NCBI GenBank assembly: GCA_024958655.1
Contig: JANWUR010000001.1
Span: 248,001 to 312,000 of the forward strand
Direction of reading: 5' to 3'
DNA: 64,000 nucleotides
Source: Cyanobium sp. FGCU6
GTDB taxonomy: Bacteria > Cyanobacteriota > Cyanobacteriia > PCC-6307 > Cyanobiaceae
The position numbers were made by a program, and so were the translations under genes. The stretch's first letter is position 1; each line of letters begins with the position of its first letter. Below, piece by piece: positions 23,095 to 31,177 of this stretch. Below the pieces are notes generated by a model. It saw only the letters and a program-made list of their open reading frames with translations, was not told the DNA's origin and ran no database searches.

Positions 23095-23444
23095 GCCTGG
23101 CCAGAGGCTCGGTGGTGCTGGTGGATCTGGAGCCCACCCTGGGCCACGAGCAGCAGGGAACCAGGCCCTGCGTCGTGGTGAGCGATGCGGCTGTGAACAG
23201 CAACCAGCGTTTTCCATTGATTGCTGTCGTACCGGTCACGGGCACGCCAGCGCAGGGGGCGCTGTACCCAGCGCTCGCACCCGGCGCCAGCGGGCTCACC
23301 AAACCCTCCACGGCCCTGGTGGATCAGGTGCGTTCGATTGACAAGCAACGCGTCCTCAGGCGTTATGGCCGGGTGTCGGCGGCGGAGCTGGAGGCGATCG
23401 ACAGTGGCCTCTGCCTGTATCTGGGGCTGGAGCCGGAGATCTGA
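23091..23444 (+). CDS. mazF: MazF/PemK-family endoribonuclease toxin
   Basis: A 117-residue MazF-family toxin, a sequence-specific mRNA interferase. Typical blocks are RGSVVLVDLEPTLGHEQQGT followed by RPCVVVSDAAVNSN (the conserved G-x-RP-vVvS core), PLIAVVPVTG, and TKPSTALVDQVRSIDKQRV. The ATG at 23091 overlaps the antitoxin stop by 4 bases. All family core elements appear present, so activity is plausible. Confidence 0.9.
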   Translation: MSLARGSVVLVDLEPTLGHEQQGTRPCVVVSDAAVNSNQRFPLIAVVPVTGTPAQGALYPALAPGASGLTKPSTALVDQVRSIDKQRVLRRYGRVSAAELEAIDSGLCLYLGLEPEI

Positions 23445-23463
23445 GTCCGCTCAGGGGTGGCAG

Positions 23464-24450
23464 CTATGGCGTGCTGCCGTAGAGCGCCATCACCTCCCGC
23501 GCCTGCTCAAGCTGCAGATCGCGGAGGCCGGTGGGCTGCTCAATGCGGATGCCGGCGCCCCAGCGGAACAGCCAGTTGCGCAGGTCCCAGTCGTTATCGA
23601 TCTTCCAGTGGGGAAGGCGGATCTCCACCGGGAATGGGTGGCTGTCGCCCTTGGGGTTGGGCTCCGGGTAGGTGGTGTGCTCGGCGGGGAAGCGATGCGG
23701 CTCCTCGCGGATCAGCTCGAACACCCTGGGGGTGCAGGAGAAGCGCAGCAGGCTCCACGGGGGCTGGGGTCTGCGCCCGGTTGATGGTGTCAGCACCGCC
23801 AGCTGCTCGTCGATCGACTCGCCGAAATAGAGGCCGCCGCAGACATGCAGCAGCCGCTCCAGCCGCTGCAGGGCGGCCTCGTGCTCAGACTCCTGGCCGC
23901 GGCGGGCGTTGCCGTCTTCGTTGGGCATCACCGGACGATCCACGCGCAGCACGCGGATCAGGCCAGGGTCACCGGGGCGGGCGAAGTGGAAGGTTTCAAA
24001 GGCGAGATACCAGCTGATGTTGTGAAACAGAAGCTGCAGCGGCCAGGCGCGGAAACGGCCGTCATTGCCGCGGCGGCGCTGCTGCGGGCTGAGGGCCCTG
24101 GCGTCGGGAAGGTGGGTGAGCCTGATGCGGCGGCGATCGCGGATCTCGCCCGCTCCAACCGTGCCGCCTGCTCCGGGCTGGCCAGGGTGCCGGCCTTCTC
24201 CTCGGTGAACGAGCGGTGGGCCAGGGTGCGCTCTCATGGGCCTTGAGGCAGCGGTCACGGACCAGCGCCACATGGGCGTCGTCGTCGTGGCGGTAGGGCG
24301 ACACGCTGAAGTCCCGGACCACGCGGCCGCCGAGGTACTCCCGGACATAGATGCAGTCGCTCCGAGGGATGCAGCGGATCCGAAAGCGGCACCCCTTGAC
24401 CCGCAGCTCATGGACGCACTGGTCAGCTTGCGGACGTTGCCCTGCGCCAT
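23464..24450 (-). pseudogene. WYL-domain transcriptional regulator, frameshifted
   Basis: The intact part (about 24150 to 23464) reads RDRRRIRLTHLPDARALSPQ, then WPLQLLFHNISWYLAFETFH with the defining WYL tripeptide, and ends VEIRLPHWKIDNDWDLRNWL...REVMALYGSTP. Upstream, protein-like sequence continues in two other frames: RTLAHRSFTEEKAGTLASPE (about 24237-24150) and LRVKGCRFRIRCIPRSDCIY...VSPYRHDDDAHVALVRDRC (about 24410-24240). At least two frameshifts therefore split the gene. WYL proteins bind nucleic-acid ligands and often repress defence operons, so loss here could matter to the nearby defence genes. Confidence 0.75.
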
Positions 24451-24612
24451 CTCAGTCGATGGAAGCCTCGCGGCAGTTTGCCCATCCCCAGCTCGGCTGA
24501 CCAGCGCTTACAGGTGAACTCGTTCACTTGCTGACGCTCCTACTGGCTCCAACCTGCGACAAGTGGCGCAACCTGAGATGGCTGCGCGACAGTCCGAGAA
24601 CCCAGGGAGACC

Positions 24613-24637
24613 AAAAAAAGCCCCTGGATGCAGGGGC
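24613..24637 (-). terminator. Rho-independent terminator of tRNA-Met
   Basis: Read on the minus strand, GCCCCTG and CAGGGGC form a 7-bp stem with a short loop, followed directly by seven Ts. It lies 10 bases past the tRNA 3' end and marks the edge between core and accessory DNA. Confidence 0.85.
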
Positions 24638-24646
24638 ATGGTGAGA

Positions 24647-24720
24647 TGGCTCGGGGGAGACTTGAACTCCCGACCTTGGGGTTATGAATCCCACGCTCTA
24701 ACCAGCTGAGCTACCGAGCC
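24647..24720 (-). tRNA. tRNA-Met (anticodon CAT)
   Basis: The minus strand folds as a full cloverleaf: acceptor GGCTCGG paired with the 3' CCGAGCC plus discriminator A, D arm GCTCAGCTGGTTAGAGC, anticodon loop TTCATAA, and T arm GGGAGTTCAAGTCTCCC. The anticodon is CAT. D-loop and acceptor features fit elongator Met better than initiator (a paired G1-C72 is present), but tRNA-Ile with lysidine at C34 also carries CAT in DNA and is not excluded. Its 3' end faces the accessory region. Confidence 0.93.
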
Positions 24721-24768
24721 GCGGTGATCAAAGTGTAATCGATCACCGAATCGGGCTCGGCAGCGGCT

Positions 24769-25791
24769 TCAGGCTCTCGGTGGGAGCAGCTGCAGCGGGT
24801 TCACGGCACCCCGTCCCGGCGGCAGCACCTCGAAGTGCAGGTGGGGACCAGTGCTTCGGCCGGTGCTGCCCATGCGGCTGATCGTCTGGCCCTGCTGCAC
24901 CTCATCGCCGGCGCGCACCAGCAGGGCGCTGTTGTGGGCGTAGCGGGTGAGGCTGCCGTCTTCGTGGGTGATCTCCACGAGATAGCCGTAGCCGCCGTCG
25001 TGCCAGCCGGAGAAGGTGACCCGGCCGCTCTGGGCTGCGATGATCGGCGTGCCGACACTGTTGGCAATGTCGATGCCCCTGTGCATGCGACCCCAGCGCC
25101 AGCCATAGCCGGAGGTGAAGACGCCCTGAGCGGGCCACACCATGGTTGTGGAATCGCGGCCGCCGAAGCGGGAACCCTCGGGCTGCTGGCGGAAACCGGG
25201 GAGCTCCGGCCAGCTGAGACCACCGCTGCCGGTGGGACGTGCGGCGAACAGGCTGCGGGTGCGCACCGGTGCCGACTGGGCCAGACGCACCTGGCTGCCC
25301 ACCACCAGCCGGGCCGTTTCCAGACCGGGGTTGAGGCGGAGCAGCTCGGCCAGGGTGAGGCCATAGCGTTCGGCGATCTTCAGCAGCGTGTCGCCGAAGC
25401 GCACCACGCCGGAAACACCGCCGGCGGCGGCGATCTGAGCCGGGGGTTCGGGCCGCAGGGCCCGGACATCGAGAGCAGCGACCGCCTGAAGCTTCTCGGA
25501 GCGTTCCTTTGGCACGCTCAGCCAATCACCGTCGACGAACTGATGGTCTTCGTCGACGTCGTTGAGGCGAGCCAGACGGGTCTCGTCGACCTGGAGGCCG
25601 GAGGAGAGTTCCTCGATGCTCACCGGCTGCTTGACCTGCACCCAGACGCTGCGCGATCCGGTGGGCAAAGAGGCGATGAGCGTGCCCGTCCCGGAAGCGC
25701 CAGCATCGTCATCGGCAAGGGCGGCCACAAGAGGAAGGGCGGCAGCGGGGGCGGTGAGCAGTGCGGGCAGGATCCAGTGGCAAGGCTTCAT
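24769..25791 (-). CDS. LysM / M23 peptidoglycan endopeptidase, secreted
   Basis: A 340-residue periplasmic protein of the M23 (LytM/NlpD) family, which cleaves peptide cross-links or activates amidases at division. It has an N-terminal signal peptide (ILPALLTAPAAALPLVAALA), a degenerate LysM region, a clear LysM motif (VVRFGDTLLKIAERYGLTLA...LNPGL) near residue 130-180, and a C-terminal M23 domain. The metal ligands sit in RMHRGIDIANS and GPHLHFEVL, so the domain looks catalytic. The ATG at 25791 gives a proper signal peptide; an upstream frame to 25833 does not. It lies directly upstream of the tRNA-Met gene on the same strand. Confidence 0.9.
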   Translation of the reverse strand: MKPCHWILPALLTAPAAALPLVAALADDDAGASGTGTLIASLPTGSRSVWVQVKQPVSIEELSSGLQVDETRLARLNDVDEDHQFVDGDWLSVPKERSEKLQAVAALDVRALRPEPPAQIAAAGGVSGVVRFGDTLLKIAERYGLTLAELLRLNPGLETARLVVGSQVRLAQSAPVRTRSLFAARPTGSGGLSWPELPGFRQQPEGSRFGGRDSTTMVWPAQGVFTSGYGWRWGRMHRGIDIANSVGTPIIAAQSGRVTFSGWHDGGYGYLVEITHEDGSLTRYAHNSALLVRAGDEVQQGQTISRMGSTGRSTGPHLHFEVLPPGRGAVNPLQLLPPRA

Positions 25792-25953
25792 GCAAAACAA
25801 GCAAAGAACAAAACCGGCGGAGAAGCCGCACATCCGCGGGTCCGGCAGACAGTAGCGTCCGAATTCGGAGGCAGCAAGGTCTGGCGTGCCATCGCGTAGG
25901 TCGTCCCCTCCCCACCGTCGGGCATGCTGTGACGGTTTTTTGTGTGACTGGGA

Positions 25954-26436
25954 CTACAGACTGCTGTACTCCAGCTGGCGCAGGGCTTCGAACAGCACCA
26001 CCCCCACCGACACCGACAGATTGAGGCTGCGCACGCCGCCTCGCCCCGAGCTCACGGAGCAGGGCATCGGGATCGTGAGCCGCTCCTCGGCGGCGGCCAG
26101 CGCTTCCGGAGTCAGACCGTCACTCTCGCGGCCGAACAGCAGCCAGTCGTCAAGGGCGAAGGCGTAGCCCGTGTAGCTGCGGCTGGCCCGGCTGCTGAGG
26201 GCCAGCAGCCGCCCGCCCTGCTGCTGCCGGGCCAGCAGAAAGGCAGCGAGGCTCGCGTGGCGGTGAAGCCGCACCCACGGCCAGTAGTCGAGCCCGGCCC
26301 GCCTGAGCTGGCGGTCACTGATTTCGAAGCCCAGGGGTTCGATCAGGTGCAGCTCACTGCCGGTGGCCGCGCAGGTGCGGGCCACGTTGCCGGTGTTGGG
26401 CGGAATCTCCGGCTGGAAGAGCACGATCCGGGGCAT
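25954..26436 (-). CDS. trmL: tRNA (cytidine/uridine-34 2'-O)-methyltransferase TrmL
   Basis: A 160-residue SPOUT-class methyltransferase that 2'-O-methylates the wobble base of some tRNA-Leu. Hallmarks are the opening VLFQPEIPPNTGNVARTCAA, LLFGRESDGL (motif 2), and PMPCSVSSGRGGVRSLNLSV (motif 3, cofactor knot). The usual family sequence has IPM...RSLNLS with only a few residues between, as here. Length equals the family norm of about 155-160. The start ATG at 26436 lies 6 bases after the cobU stop, so the two are probably cotranscribed. Confidence 0.93.
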   Translation of the reverse strand: MPRIVLFQPEIPPNTGNVARTCAATGSELHLIEPLGFEISDRQLRRAGLDYWPWVRLHRHASLAAFLLARQQQGGRLLALSSRASRSYTGYAFALDDWLLFGRESDGLTPEALAAAEERLTIPMPCSVSSGRGGVRSLNLSVSVGVVLFEALRQLEYSSL

Positions 26437-26442
26437 GGCGGC

Positions 26443-27018
26443 TCAGCAGGGTTCCGCCGGCAGGGGCTGACTGATCGCCAGCAGATCGATCACCCGGCCC
26501 TGCACCACCAGCCACGCCCTGTCACAGCGCGCGGTGAGCACCTGCTGCAGCCGGCCGAGCCGGTCGCGGAAACGCCCGCCCGCCGCCGTGGTGGGCACCA
26601 CGCCCCAGCCCGTCTCCTCACTGACCACCACCAGCGGCGCCTGGCAGGAGGTCAGCGCCCCCACCAGCGCCTCCCGTTGCCGGCTCCAGAGCTCCTCCTC
26701 CAGTTCCAGATGGGCCGCCACCCAGGTGCCCAGGGAATCGACAAGCCCCAGGCAGCCTGGATCCAGACGATCGAGGGCGTCGACAAGGGCACCTTCCACC
26801 TCGCGGCAGTCCCAGCTGGCCGGTCGGCGACGCCGGTGGCGCTCCAGTCGCCGCTGCCAGGCCGCGTCGTCCGGCAGCAGGGGACCCGTGGCCAGATACA
26901 CCACGGGCCGTGCCGACTGAAGAGCCAGATGCTCGGCCCAGCGGCTCTTGCCGCTGCGGGCCGGGCCGCTCACCAGGCTCAGCCTGGGAACGGGATCGCC
27001 GCCGCCCTCAGCCGCCAC
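26443..27018 (-). CDS. cobU: Adenosylcobinamide kinase / guanylyltransferase
   Basis: A 191-residue CobU/CobP-type bifunctional enzyme of late cobamide synthesis: it phosphorylates adenosylcobinamide and attaches GMP, preparing it for lower-ligand attachment. The P-loop is VSGPARSGKSRWAEHLA, followed by RPVVYLATGPLLPDD and the RLERHRRRRPASW block containing the histidine that takes GMP in the family; VVVSEETGWGVVP is the conserved C-terminal motif. The GTG at 27018 overlaps the pxcA end by 11 bases. With metH and cobN further on, it fits an organism making (pseudo)cobalamin. Confidence 0.92.
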   Translation of the reverse strand: MAAEGGGDPVPRLSLVSGPARSGKSRWAEHLALQSARPVVYLATGPLLPDDAAWQRRLERHRRRRPASWDCREVEGALVDALDRLDPGCLGLVDSLGTWVAAHLELEEELWSRQREALVGALTSCQAPLVVVSEETGWGVVPTTAAGGRFRDRLGRLQQVLTARCDRAWLVVQGRVIDLLAISQPLPAEPC

Positions 27019-28153
27019 CGTTCATGTTGCGCAGCGTGGCCACCGAGGAGGGGGAAACGCGGTTGAGATAACGGAAGATCCAGTACTTGAAGATCGTGGC
27101 CAGTACCACCGGGAAGGTGGCGATGAACAACATGATGAAGTTCTCGCGAGCGGGCAATCCCAGGTGCTCAGCCACGCCATCGAGCAGAACGGTCCAGCCC
27201 TCCGGGCTGTGGAAGCCCACGAAGATGTCGGTGAACAGGATGATGGCGAAGGCCTTGGCGCTGTCGCTCAGCCCATAAACGAGCTCATCGATGAAGCCGC
27301 GCAGCACCTGCAGATCCCGCTGGCCGAACACACAGACGAAAGCGAAGCCGATCAGGCCGCAGAGATCGGCAAGTACGTTCTTGATCGCCTCGGTGCTCTC
27401 CTCATCGGCTTCTGCCTTGAGTTCGCGGGCTCTCTCCGTGAGCCGGGCATGCAGCTCCTCGCGGCTGGGCAGGGCCTCGTCCTTGAGCAGGGCATCGAAT
27501 TCGATCTCCGCCTGATAGGCCCGCAGCTTCTGGATCGCCCGTTCCTCGAGCTGGGGTTTGGGATAGGCAAGGATCGGCGCGTGGGGCGAGAAGCGGTCGA
27601 CCAGCGGCCCCACCAGGTAGCTGCGGCTCACCTGCTGCACCAGGATCGGCACCAGGATCAGCAGCAGCAGAATCCGCAGTGACACCAGCGTGGAATCGCG
27701 GCGCCGACGGAAACCCGCCACCATGTTCGCTTCCGCTTCCGGGTCGAGCTGCCGGCGCACCTGGTCGACCACGCCCAGCAGGCTGCGGGGCAGCACCTCG
27801 GGTGAGCGGCTGATGCTGGGAAGGGGCTGGCGGTTCTGCTCGTAGCGGTCGACCACGGATTCGACCAGCTGAAGCTGGCGCAACTCCTGCCCCGCCAGCT
27901 CCTTGCGGTAGGGCTCCACATGCTCCAGCGCCTGGCGGCAGACCTGCAGGGCGGCCCGGAAGCGCCGCAGCACCTGGGCCTGCATGCCCTTGGGAAGGCG
28001 CAGCTCCAGCTCCGGCCGAACCGGCCGGTCGTTGTAGTGCTCGAGCTCGATGCTCTGGATCAGCAGAGCCGATTCATACCCCCGCTCCAGGTCGTTGCTG
28101 AGGTCGAGGGTGCGGGCGCGGCCGAGGGCACCCATCCAGTCGGTAAGACCCAT
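27008..28153 (-). CDS. pxcA: Proton extrusion protein PxcA (CemA family)
   Basis: A 381-residue inner-membrane protein of the PxcA/CotA/CemA family, which supports light-dependent proton extrusion and inorganic-carbon uptake in cyanobacteria and chloroplasts. Membrane segments are visible at SLRILLLLILVPILVQQ, LADLCGLIGFAFVCVFG, AFAIILFTDIFVGFH and NFIMLFIATFPVVLATIF, with the charged signature SPEGWTVLLDGVAEHLGLP and a KYWIFRYLNR end typical of CemA. The long soluble N-terminus is the cyanobacterial form. It precedes cobU with a short overlap. Confidence 0.93.
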   Translation of the reverse strand: MGLTDWMGALGRARTLDLSNDLERGYESALLIQSIELEHYNDRPVRPELELRLPKGMQAQVLRRFRAALQVCRQALEHVEPYRKELAGQELRQLQLVESVVDRYEQNRQPLPSISRSPEVLPRSLLGVVDQVRRQLDPEAEANMVAGFRRRRDSTLVSLRILLLLILVPILVQQVSRSYLVGPLVDRFSPHAPILAYPKPQLEERAIQKLRAYQAEIEFDALLKDEALPSREELHARLTERARELKAEADEESTEAIKNVLADLCGLIGFAFVCVFGQRDLQVLRGFIDELVYGLSDSAKAFAIILFTDIFVGFHSPEGWTVLLDGVAEHLGLPARENFIMLFIATFPVVLATIFKYWIFRYLNRVSPSSVATLRNMNGGG

Positions 28154-28172
28154 GGAGAAAGCAGGGTGCGCG

Positions 28173-28874
28173 TCAGCGGGAGAAGACCCACCAGGTCAGC
28201 ATCGGCACCACCGATCCCACCACCAGCAGCACCACCACCCAGGTGAAGGCGTTGCTGGAGGCGGTGTCCTCCTGGCTGGGGATGTTGGTCACCACCGCAG
28301 GGGCCTCGGGGACGTCCGGTTCTCCTGGATCTTCGCCCCCGTCGATCACCACGTCCAGTCGGGCCAGGGCATCGAGGGTGGCCTGGCGATAGCGATCCCC
28401 CTCCTTCAGGGGCTGGGCCATGGTGGTGCGCGCCGTGCTGCGCAGCAGTTCAGGCGGCAGCTGGCGCTCCAGGGGTGGTGAGGCCACGATCGCCGTGCCC
28501 CGGGTCTGAGCGTCGATCAGCAGGAACAGCAGCGGATCACCGCTGAGACGGCCCTCCGCCGGGTCGGGAGTCCAGCGCTGCAGCAGCTGCCGCCCCAGGC
28601 TGTCCAGGCTCACGCCGTAGTCGAGCCGTTTGACGGTGATCAGCCGGGCGTCAACGTGGTCGGCGGCGAAACGCTCCAGCTTCTGCTCAATCTCGCTGCG
28701 ACCGGCCCTGCTCAGCACATCCGCCGTGTCGATCACCCGCTCCGCAGGCGGGGAGGCGGGCAGGTCGGCCAGGGCGAGCGCCTGGGCCGACCGGGCCGGA
28801 ACCACGAGGGTGAGGATCAGAACGGCCAGCAGCAGGGCATGGCGGACCGGCCGGAGCTGGGACGGAAAGGCCAA
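28173..28874 (-). CDS. TPM-domain thylakoid/plasma-membrane protein (Psb32-like)
   Basis: A 233-residue protein with a signal peptide (LLLAVLILTLVVPARSAQA), a TPM-fold domain (RVIDTADVLSRAGRSEIEQK, LDSLGRQLLQRW, DPLLFLLIDAQTRGTAIVAS) and one C-terminal membrane helix (FTWVVVLLVVGSVVPMLTWW). In cyanobacteria this architecture corresponds to Psb32, reported to protect and help repair photosystem II. The Pro/Glu linker before the last helix is ordinary for the family. It lies 19 bases upstream of pxcA. Confidence 0.8.
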   Translation of the reverse strand: MAFPSQLRPVRHALLLAVLILTLVVPARSAQALALADLPASPPAERVIDTADVLSRAGRSEIEQKLERFAADHVDARLITVKRLDYGVSLDSLGRQLLQRWTPDPAEGRLSGDPLLFLLIDAQTRGTAIVASPPLERQLPPELLRSTARTTMAQPLKEGDRYRQATLDALARLDVVIDGGEDPGEPDVPEAPAVVTNIPSQEDTASSNAFTWVVVLLVVGSVVPMLTWWVFSR

Positions 28875-28904
28875 GGACGGAGCGCAGGTCTTTCCAGTCT
28901 GACG

Positions 28905-29312
28905 TCAGCTCGCCAGGCTGTCGCGATGAAGGATGGCGATGACCTCCAGGATCTGCCCGGCCCGCTCGGCCCCCACCACCAGCTGCCCGGCCATCGCCGC
29001 CAGCAGCTCCTGCTCCTGGGGCTGCACCACACGGTCGCAGTGAACGAGCTGGGCCGCCATCGCCAGGGCGGTTTCCTGCTGGGGGGCATTCAGGGCCGCC
29101 AGAGCCTCGGCCAGGAGCGGCTGCCAGCCATGGCTGCGCAGCCGCTGCAGCAACCCATCGAACAGGCTGCCCATCTCCTCCTCGGTGGCCTGGCGATAGG
29201 GGCTGCGGTCTTCCAGCTGCTGGCGCAGGGCGTGGGCCTCCTGGCGGTCGAGGGTTCCGTCGCAGGCCACGGCGACCAGGGCGATGGCGGCGAAGGCCTC
29301 TCGGGGAGTCAT
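28905..29312 (-). CDS. TerB-like protein
   Basis: A 135-residue all-helical protein resembling TerB/DjlA N-domain proteins (EAFAAIALVAVACDGTLDRQ, EMGSLFDGLLQRLRSHGW, QQETALAMAAQLVHCDRVVQ, QELLAAMAGQLVV). The DGxL and CDxxVxxxE patterns of acidic residues recall the metal-binding site of TerB. Role unknown in cyanobacteria. The ATG at 29312 (MTPREAF) was chosen; the longer frame upstream is a Gly/Arg-rich shadow of the opposite gene. It lies 30 bases upstream of the Psb32-like gene. Confidence 0.7.
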   Translation of the reverse strand: MTPREAFAAIALVAVACDGTLDRQEAHALRQQLEDRSPYRQATEEEMGSLFDGLLQRLRSHGWQPLLAEALAALNAPQQETALAMAAQLVHCDRVVQPQEQELLAAMAGQLVVGAERAGQILEVIAILHRDSLAS

Positions 29313-29397
29313 GGGAACGGGAGAACACTGGGCCCATTGCAGCAGCACCGGGCCCTTCCGGCATCCTGGACGCTGATGAACGACATCGCCGGCTCCG

Positions 29398-30045
29398 ATG
29401 GCCATGACTGCACCCGCCCGCATCGTTGTGGGGCTGGGGGCTCTGGGGCTGATCCTCACGGTGGTGAACCAGGCCACCGCGCCCGCCCTCGAGCCCCCTC
29501 TGGAGCGCGCCGCCGTGCTCGCGGGCATTCTCTCGGTGCTGTTGATGCTGGTGGGCGTGCTCGGCGAGCGGGTGCTGCCGCTGGAGGCGGAACGGGCGGC
29601 CCTGACGGGCCGTGAGGGGCTGGAGCTCAGCGAGGGGCTTCCTCCGGAACTGGCGCGGGAGCTGGGCTGGGGCAGCACCCTGCTGCTCACGGCCACCCCC
29701 GCCGCCGTTGTGCTGGTGCTGTGGAACGGCCGGGCGGTGTTGCGGCGGGGGCTGCTGGCGGACACGGCCTACGTGCCCGGCCCGATCGCCGATCGGGCCC
29801 TGGCCACGGGGCGGGCGATCTCGCTGGTGGATCTGCGTCTCTATCCAGGCCGTGACGAGTTCGACGGGCTGCTCGCCGGACTGCCCTCCGTGCTGGTGCA
29901 GCCGATCGGCGAGCGGGGCCTGCTGCTGCTGGGCGGCTGGTCGGCCCGCTGTTTCAGCCGCGCCGACCTGCTCTGGGTGGAGGGGTGGAGCCGCCGCCTC
30001 AGCGAGGACTGGCCGACCGGGCCGGACGCGCCCGGAAGCGGCTGA
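29398..30045 (+). CDS. Cofactor assembly of complex C subunit B (CCB2/CCB4-like)
   Basis: A 215-residue membrane protein: helix 1 IVVGLGALGLILTVVNQA, helix 2 RAAVLAGILSVLLMLVGVL, then a soluble domain (LGWGSTLLLTATPAAVVLVL, VRRG-like RAVLRRGLLAD). This layout matches the CCB2/CCB4 proteins that help attach heme ci to cytochrome b6 in oxygenic phototrophs. Assignment is by overall architecture, so moderately sure. Its 3' end overlaps the convergent lptC gene by 47 bases. Confidence 0.65.
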   Translation: MAMTAPARIVVGLGALGLILTVVNQATAPALEPPLERAAVLAGILSVLLMLVGVLGERVLPLEAERAALTGREGLELSEGLPPELARELGWGSTLLLTATPAAVVLVLWNGRAVLRRGLLADTAYVPGPIADRALATGRAISLVDLRLYPGRDEFDGLLAGLPSVLVQPIGERGLLLLGGWSARCFSRADLLWVEGWSRRLSEDWPTGPDAPGSG

Positions 30046-31177
30046 CCACCCGCCCGCCGGGCGCGGACACCTCGATCGTGCCGTCGTTGCCGAGGCGGCC
30101 GCGCAACCGTGTGCCCCGGGTGAGCTGGTCGTTGCTGCTGCGGCGCAGCTCCAGCGGCCCATCGGCTTCCACGTCCTGGGTGCTCCAGTTCCACTGACAG
30201 CGCTCCGCCCGCAGATTTTCTCCCGGCTGCTCGATCCGGCAACCGGCGGCAATGGTGGCCTGCTGCTGCTTCCCATCCACATCGAGCCCAACCCCGCTGG
30301 CCTGCAGGCTGCCGCGACGGCCCTGGAAGGCCGCATCCGTGCTGGCCCGCTGGGCGGGAAGATCGATGGCCACCGATCCGGTGGTGAGGGCGTTCCCCTC
30401 GACGGGATCCTCGAAGCGCACGGGCGACCCCAGGGTGTAGCGCTGCTGGATCGTGTTGCCCGAGAGCGACCCGGCGATCAGGGTCTGGGCCGGGCGGTCG
30501 GCCGGCCGGCCGGCGGGGCGGCGGGTGCCGCGCACCAGGCCGCGGGTCTCGAGGACGCCGGTGCCCGGGTACCAGTCGGCCCTGTCCACGGTGAGCAGGG
30601 TTTCCGGCGGCCCCGCCGGCAGGGCATGGCGGGGATCGAAGGAGCGTGCCCAGTGCTGCAGGCGCGGCCGGCCTCTCATTTCCAGGAGGCCCTTGTCGAA
30701 CTTGAAGATGGCGCGGCGGGCCGAGAGGCGGTTCTGGCGGTCGAAGGCCTCCGGAGCGCGATCGATGATCAGCCGGTCCCGGCGTGGCAGCCAGCGGGCG
30801 CGGGAGGCCCGGATCTGCAGGGGCTGATCGCCGAGGCGGTCCACCCGGATCTGCCCCTCCAGCAGAATCGCCTCGCCGTCGTTGATCACGGTGCCGCGGG
30901 TGGCGGACAGCCGGTAGAGCGGTTGGCCGTTGGCGTAGATCACCCCTTCCGGATCGCGGGCCTGGGCCACGCGGCGGCGCAGGTCGTAGCGCGCTTCCGG
31001 GCTGCGCAGCTGCCAGGCGGGTCGACCCTGGCGATCCTGCTGCCGCAGGTCGAGGGAGCGGAAGACGAAGGGGGGCGAGGGTTCCTCGACCGTTTTCGTT
31101 TCCCGCTGGCAACCGGCCGCGAGCAGCAGAACCGGCAGCAGGAGAGCGGCGGCCGTGCGGCAGGGCGTCCGGTTCAC
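29999..31177 (-). CDS. lptC: LptC-like lipoprotein for LPS export
   Basis: A 392-residue cyanobacterial-type LptC, longer than the ~190 residues of E. coli LptC. It begins with a lipoprotein signal (ALLLPVLLLAAGCQRE, lipobox LAAGC) and continues with beta-rich jellyroll repeats (WQLRSPEARYDL, EGVIYANGQPLYRLSATRG, LLEGQIRVDRLGDQPLQI). LptC anchors to the inner membrane and hands lipopolysaccharide to LptA. The ATG at 31177 overlaps the end of metG by 4 bases. The 3' end overlaps the convergent CCB-type gene. Confidence 0.8.
   Translation of the reverse strand: MNRTPCRTAAALLLPVLLLAAGCQRETKTVEEPSPPFVFRSLDLRQQDRQGRPAWQLRSPEARYDLRRRVAQARDPEGVIYANGQPLYRLSATRGTVINDGEAILLEGQIRVDRLGDQPLQIRASRARWLPRRDRLIIDRAPEAFDRQNRLSARRAIFKFDKGLLEMRGRPRLQHWARSFDPRHALPAGPPETLLTVDRADWYPGTGVLETRGLVRGTRRPAGRPADRPAQTLIAGSLSGNTIQQRYTLGSPVRFEDPVEGNALTTGSVAIDLPAQRASTDAAFQGRRGSLQASGVGLDVDGKQQQATIAAGCRIEQPGENLRAERCQWNWSTQDVEADGPLELRRSSNDQLTRGTRLRGRLGNDGTIEVSAPGGRVVSRFRARPARSASPR

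Noticed and set aside
1-24600. CRISPR array or cas genes in the defence region
   Set aside because: No regularly spaced repeats and no Cas-like proteins were seen.
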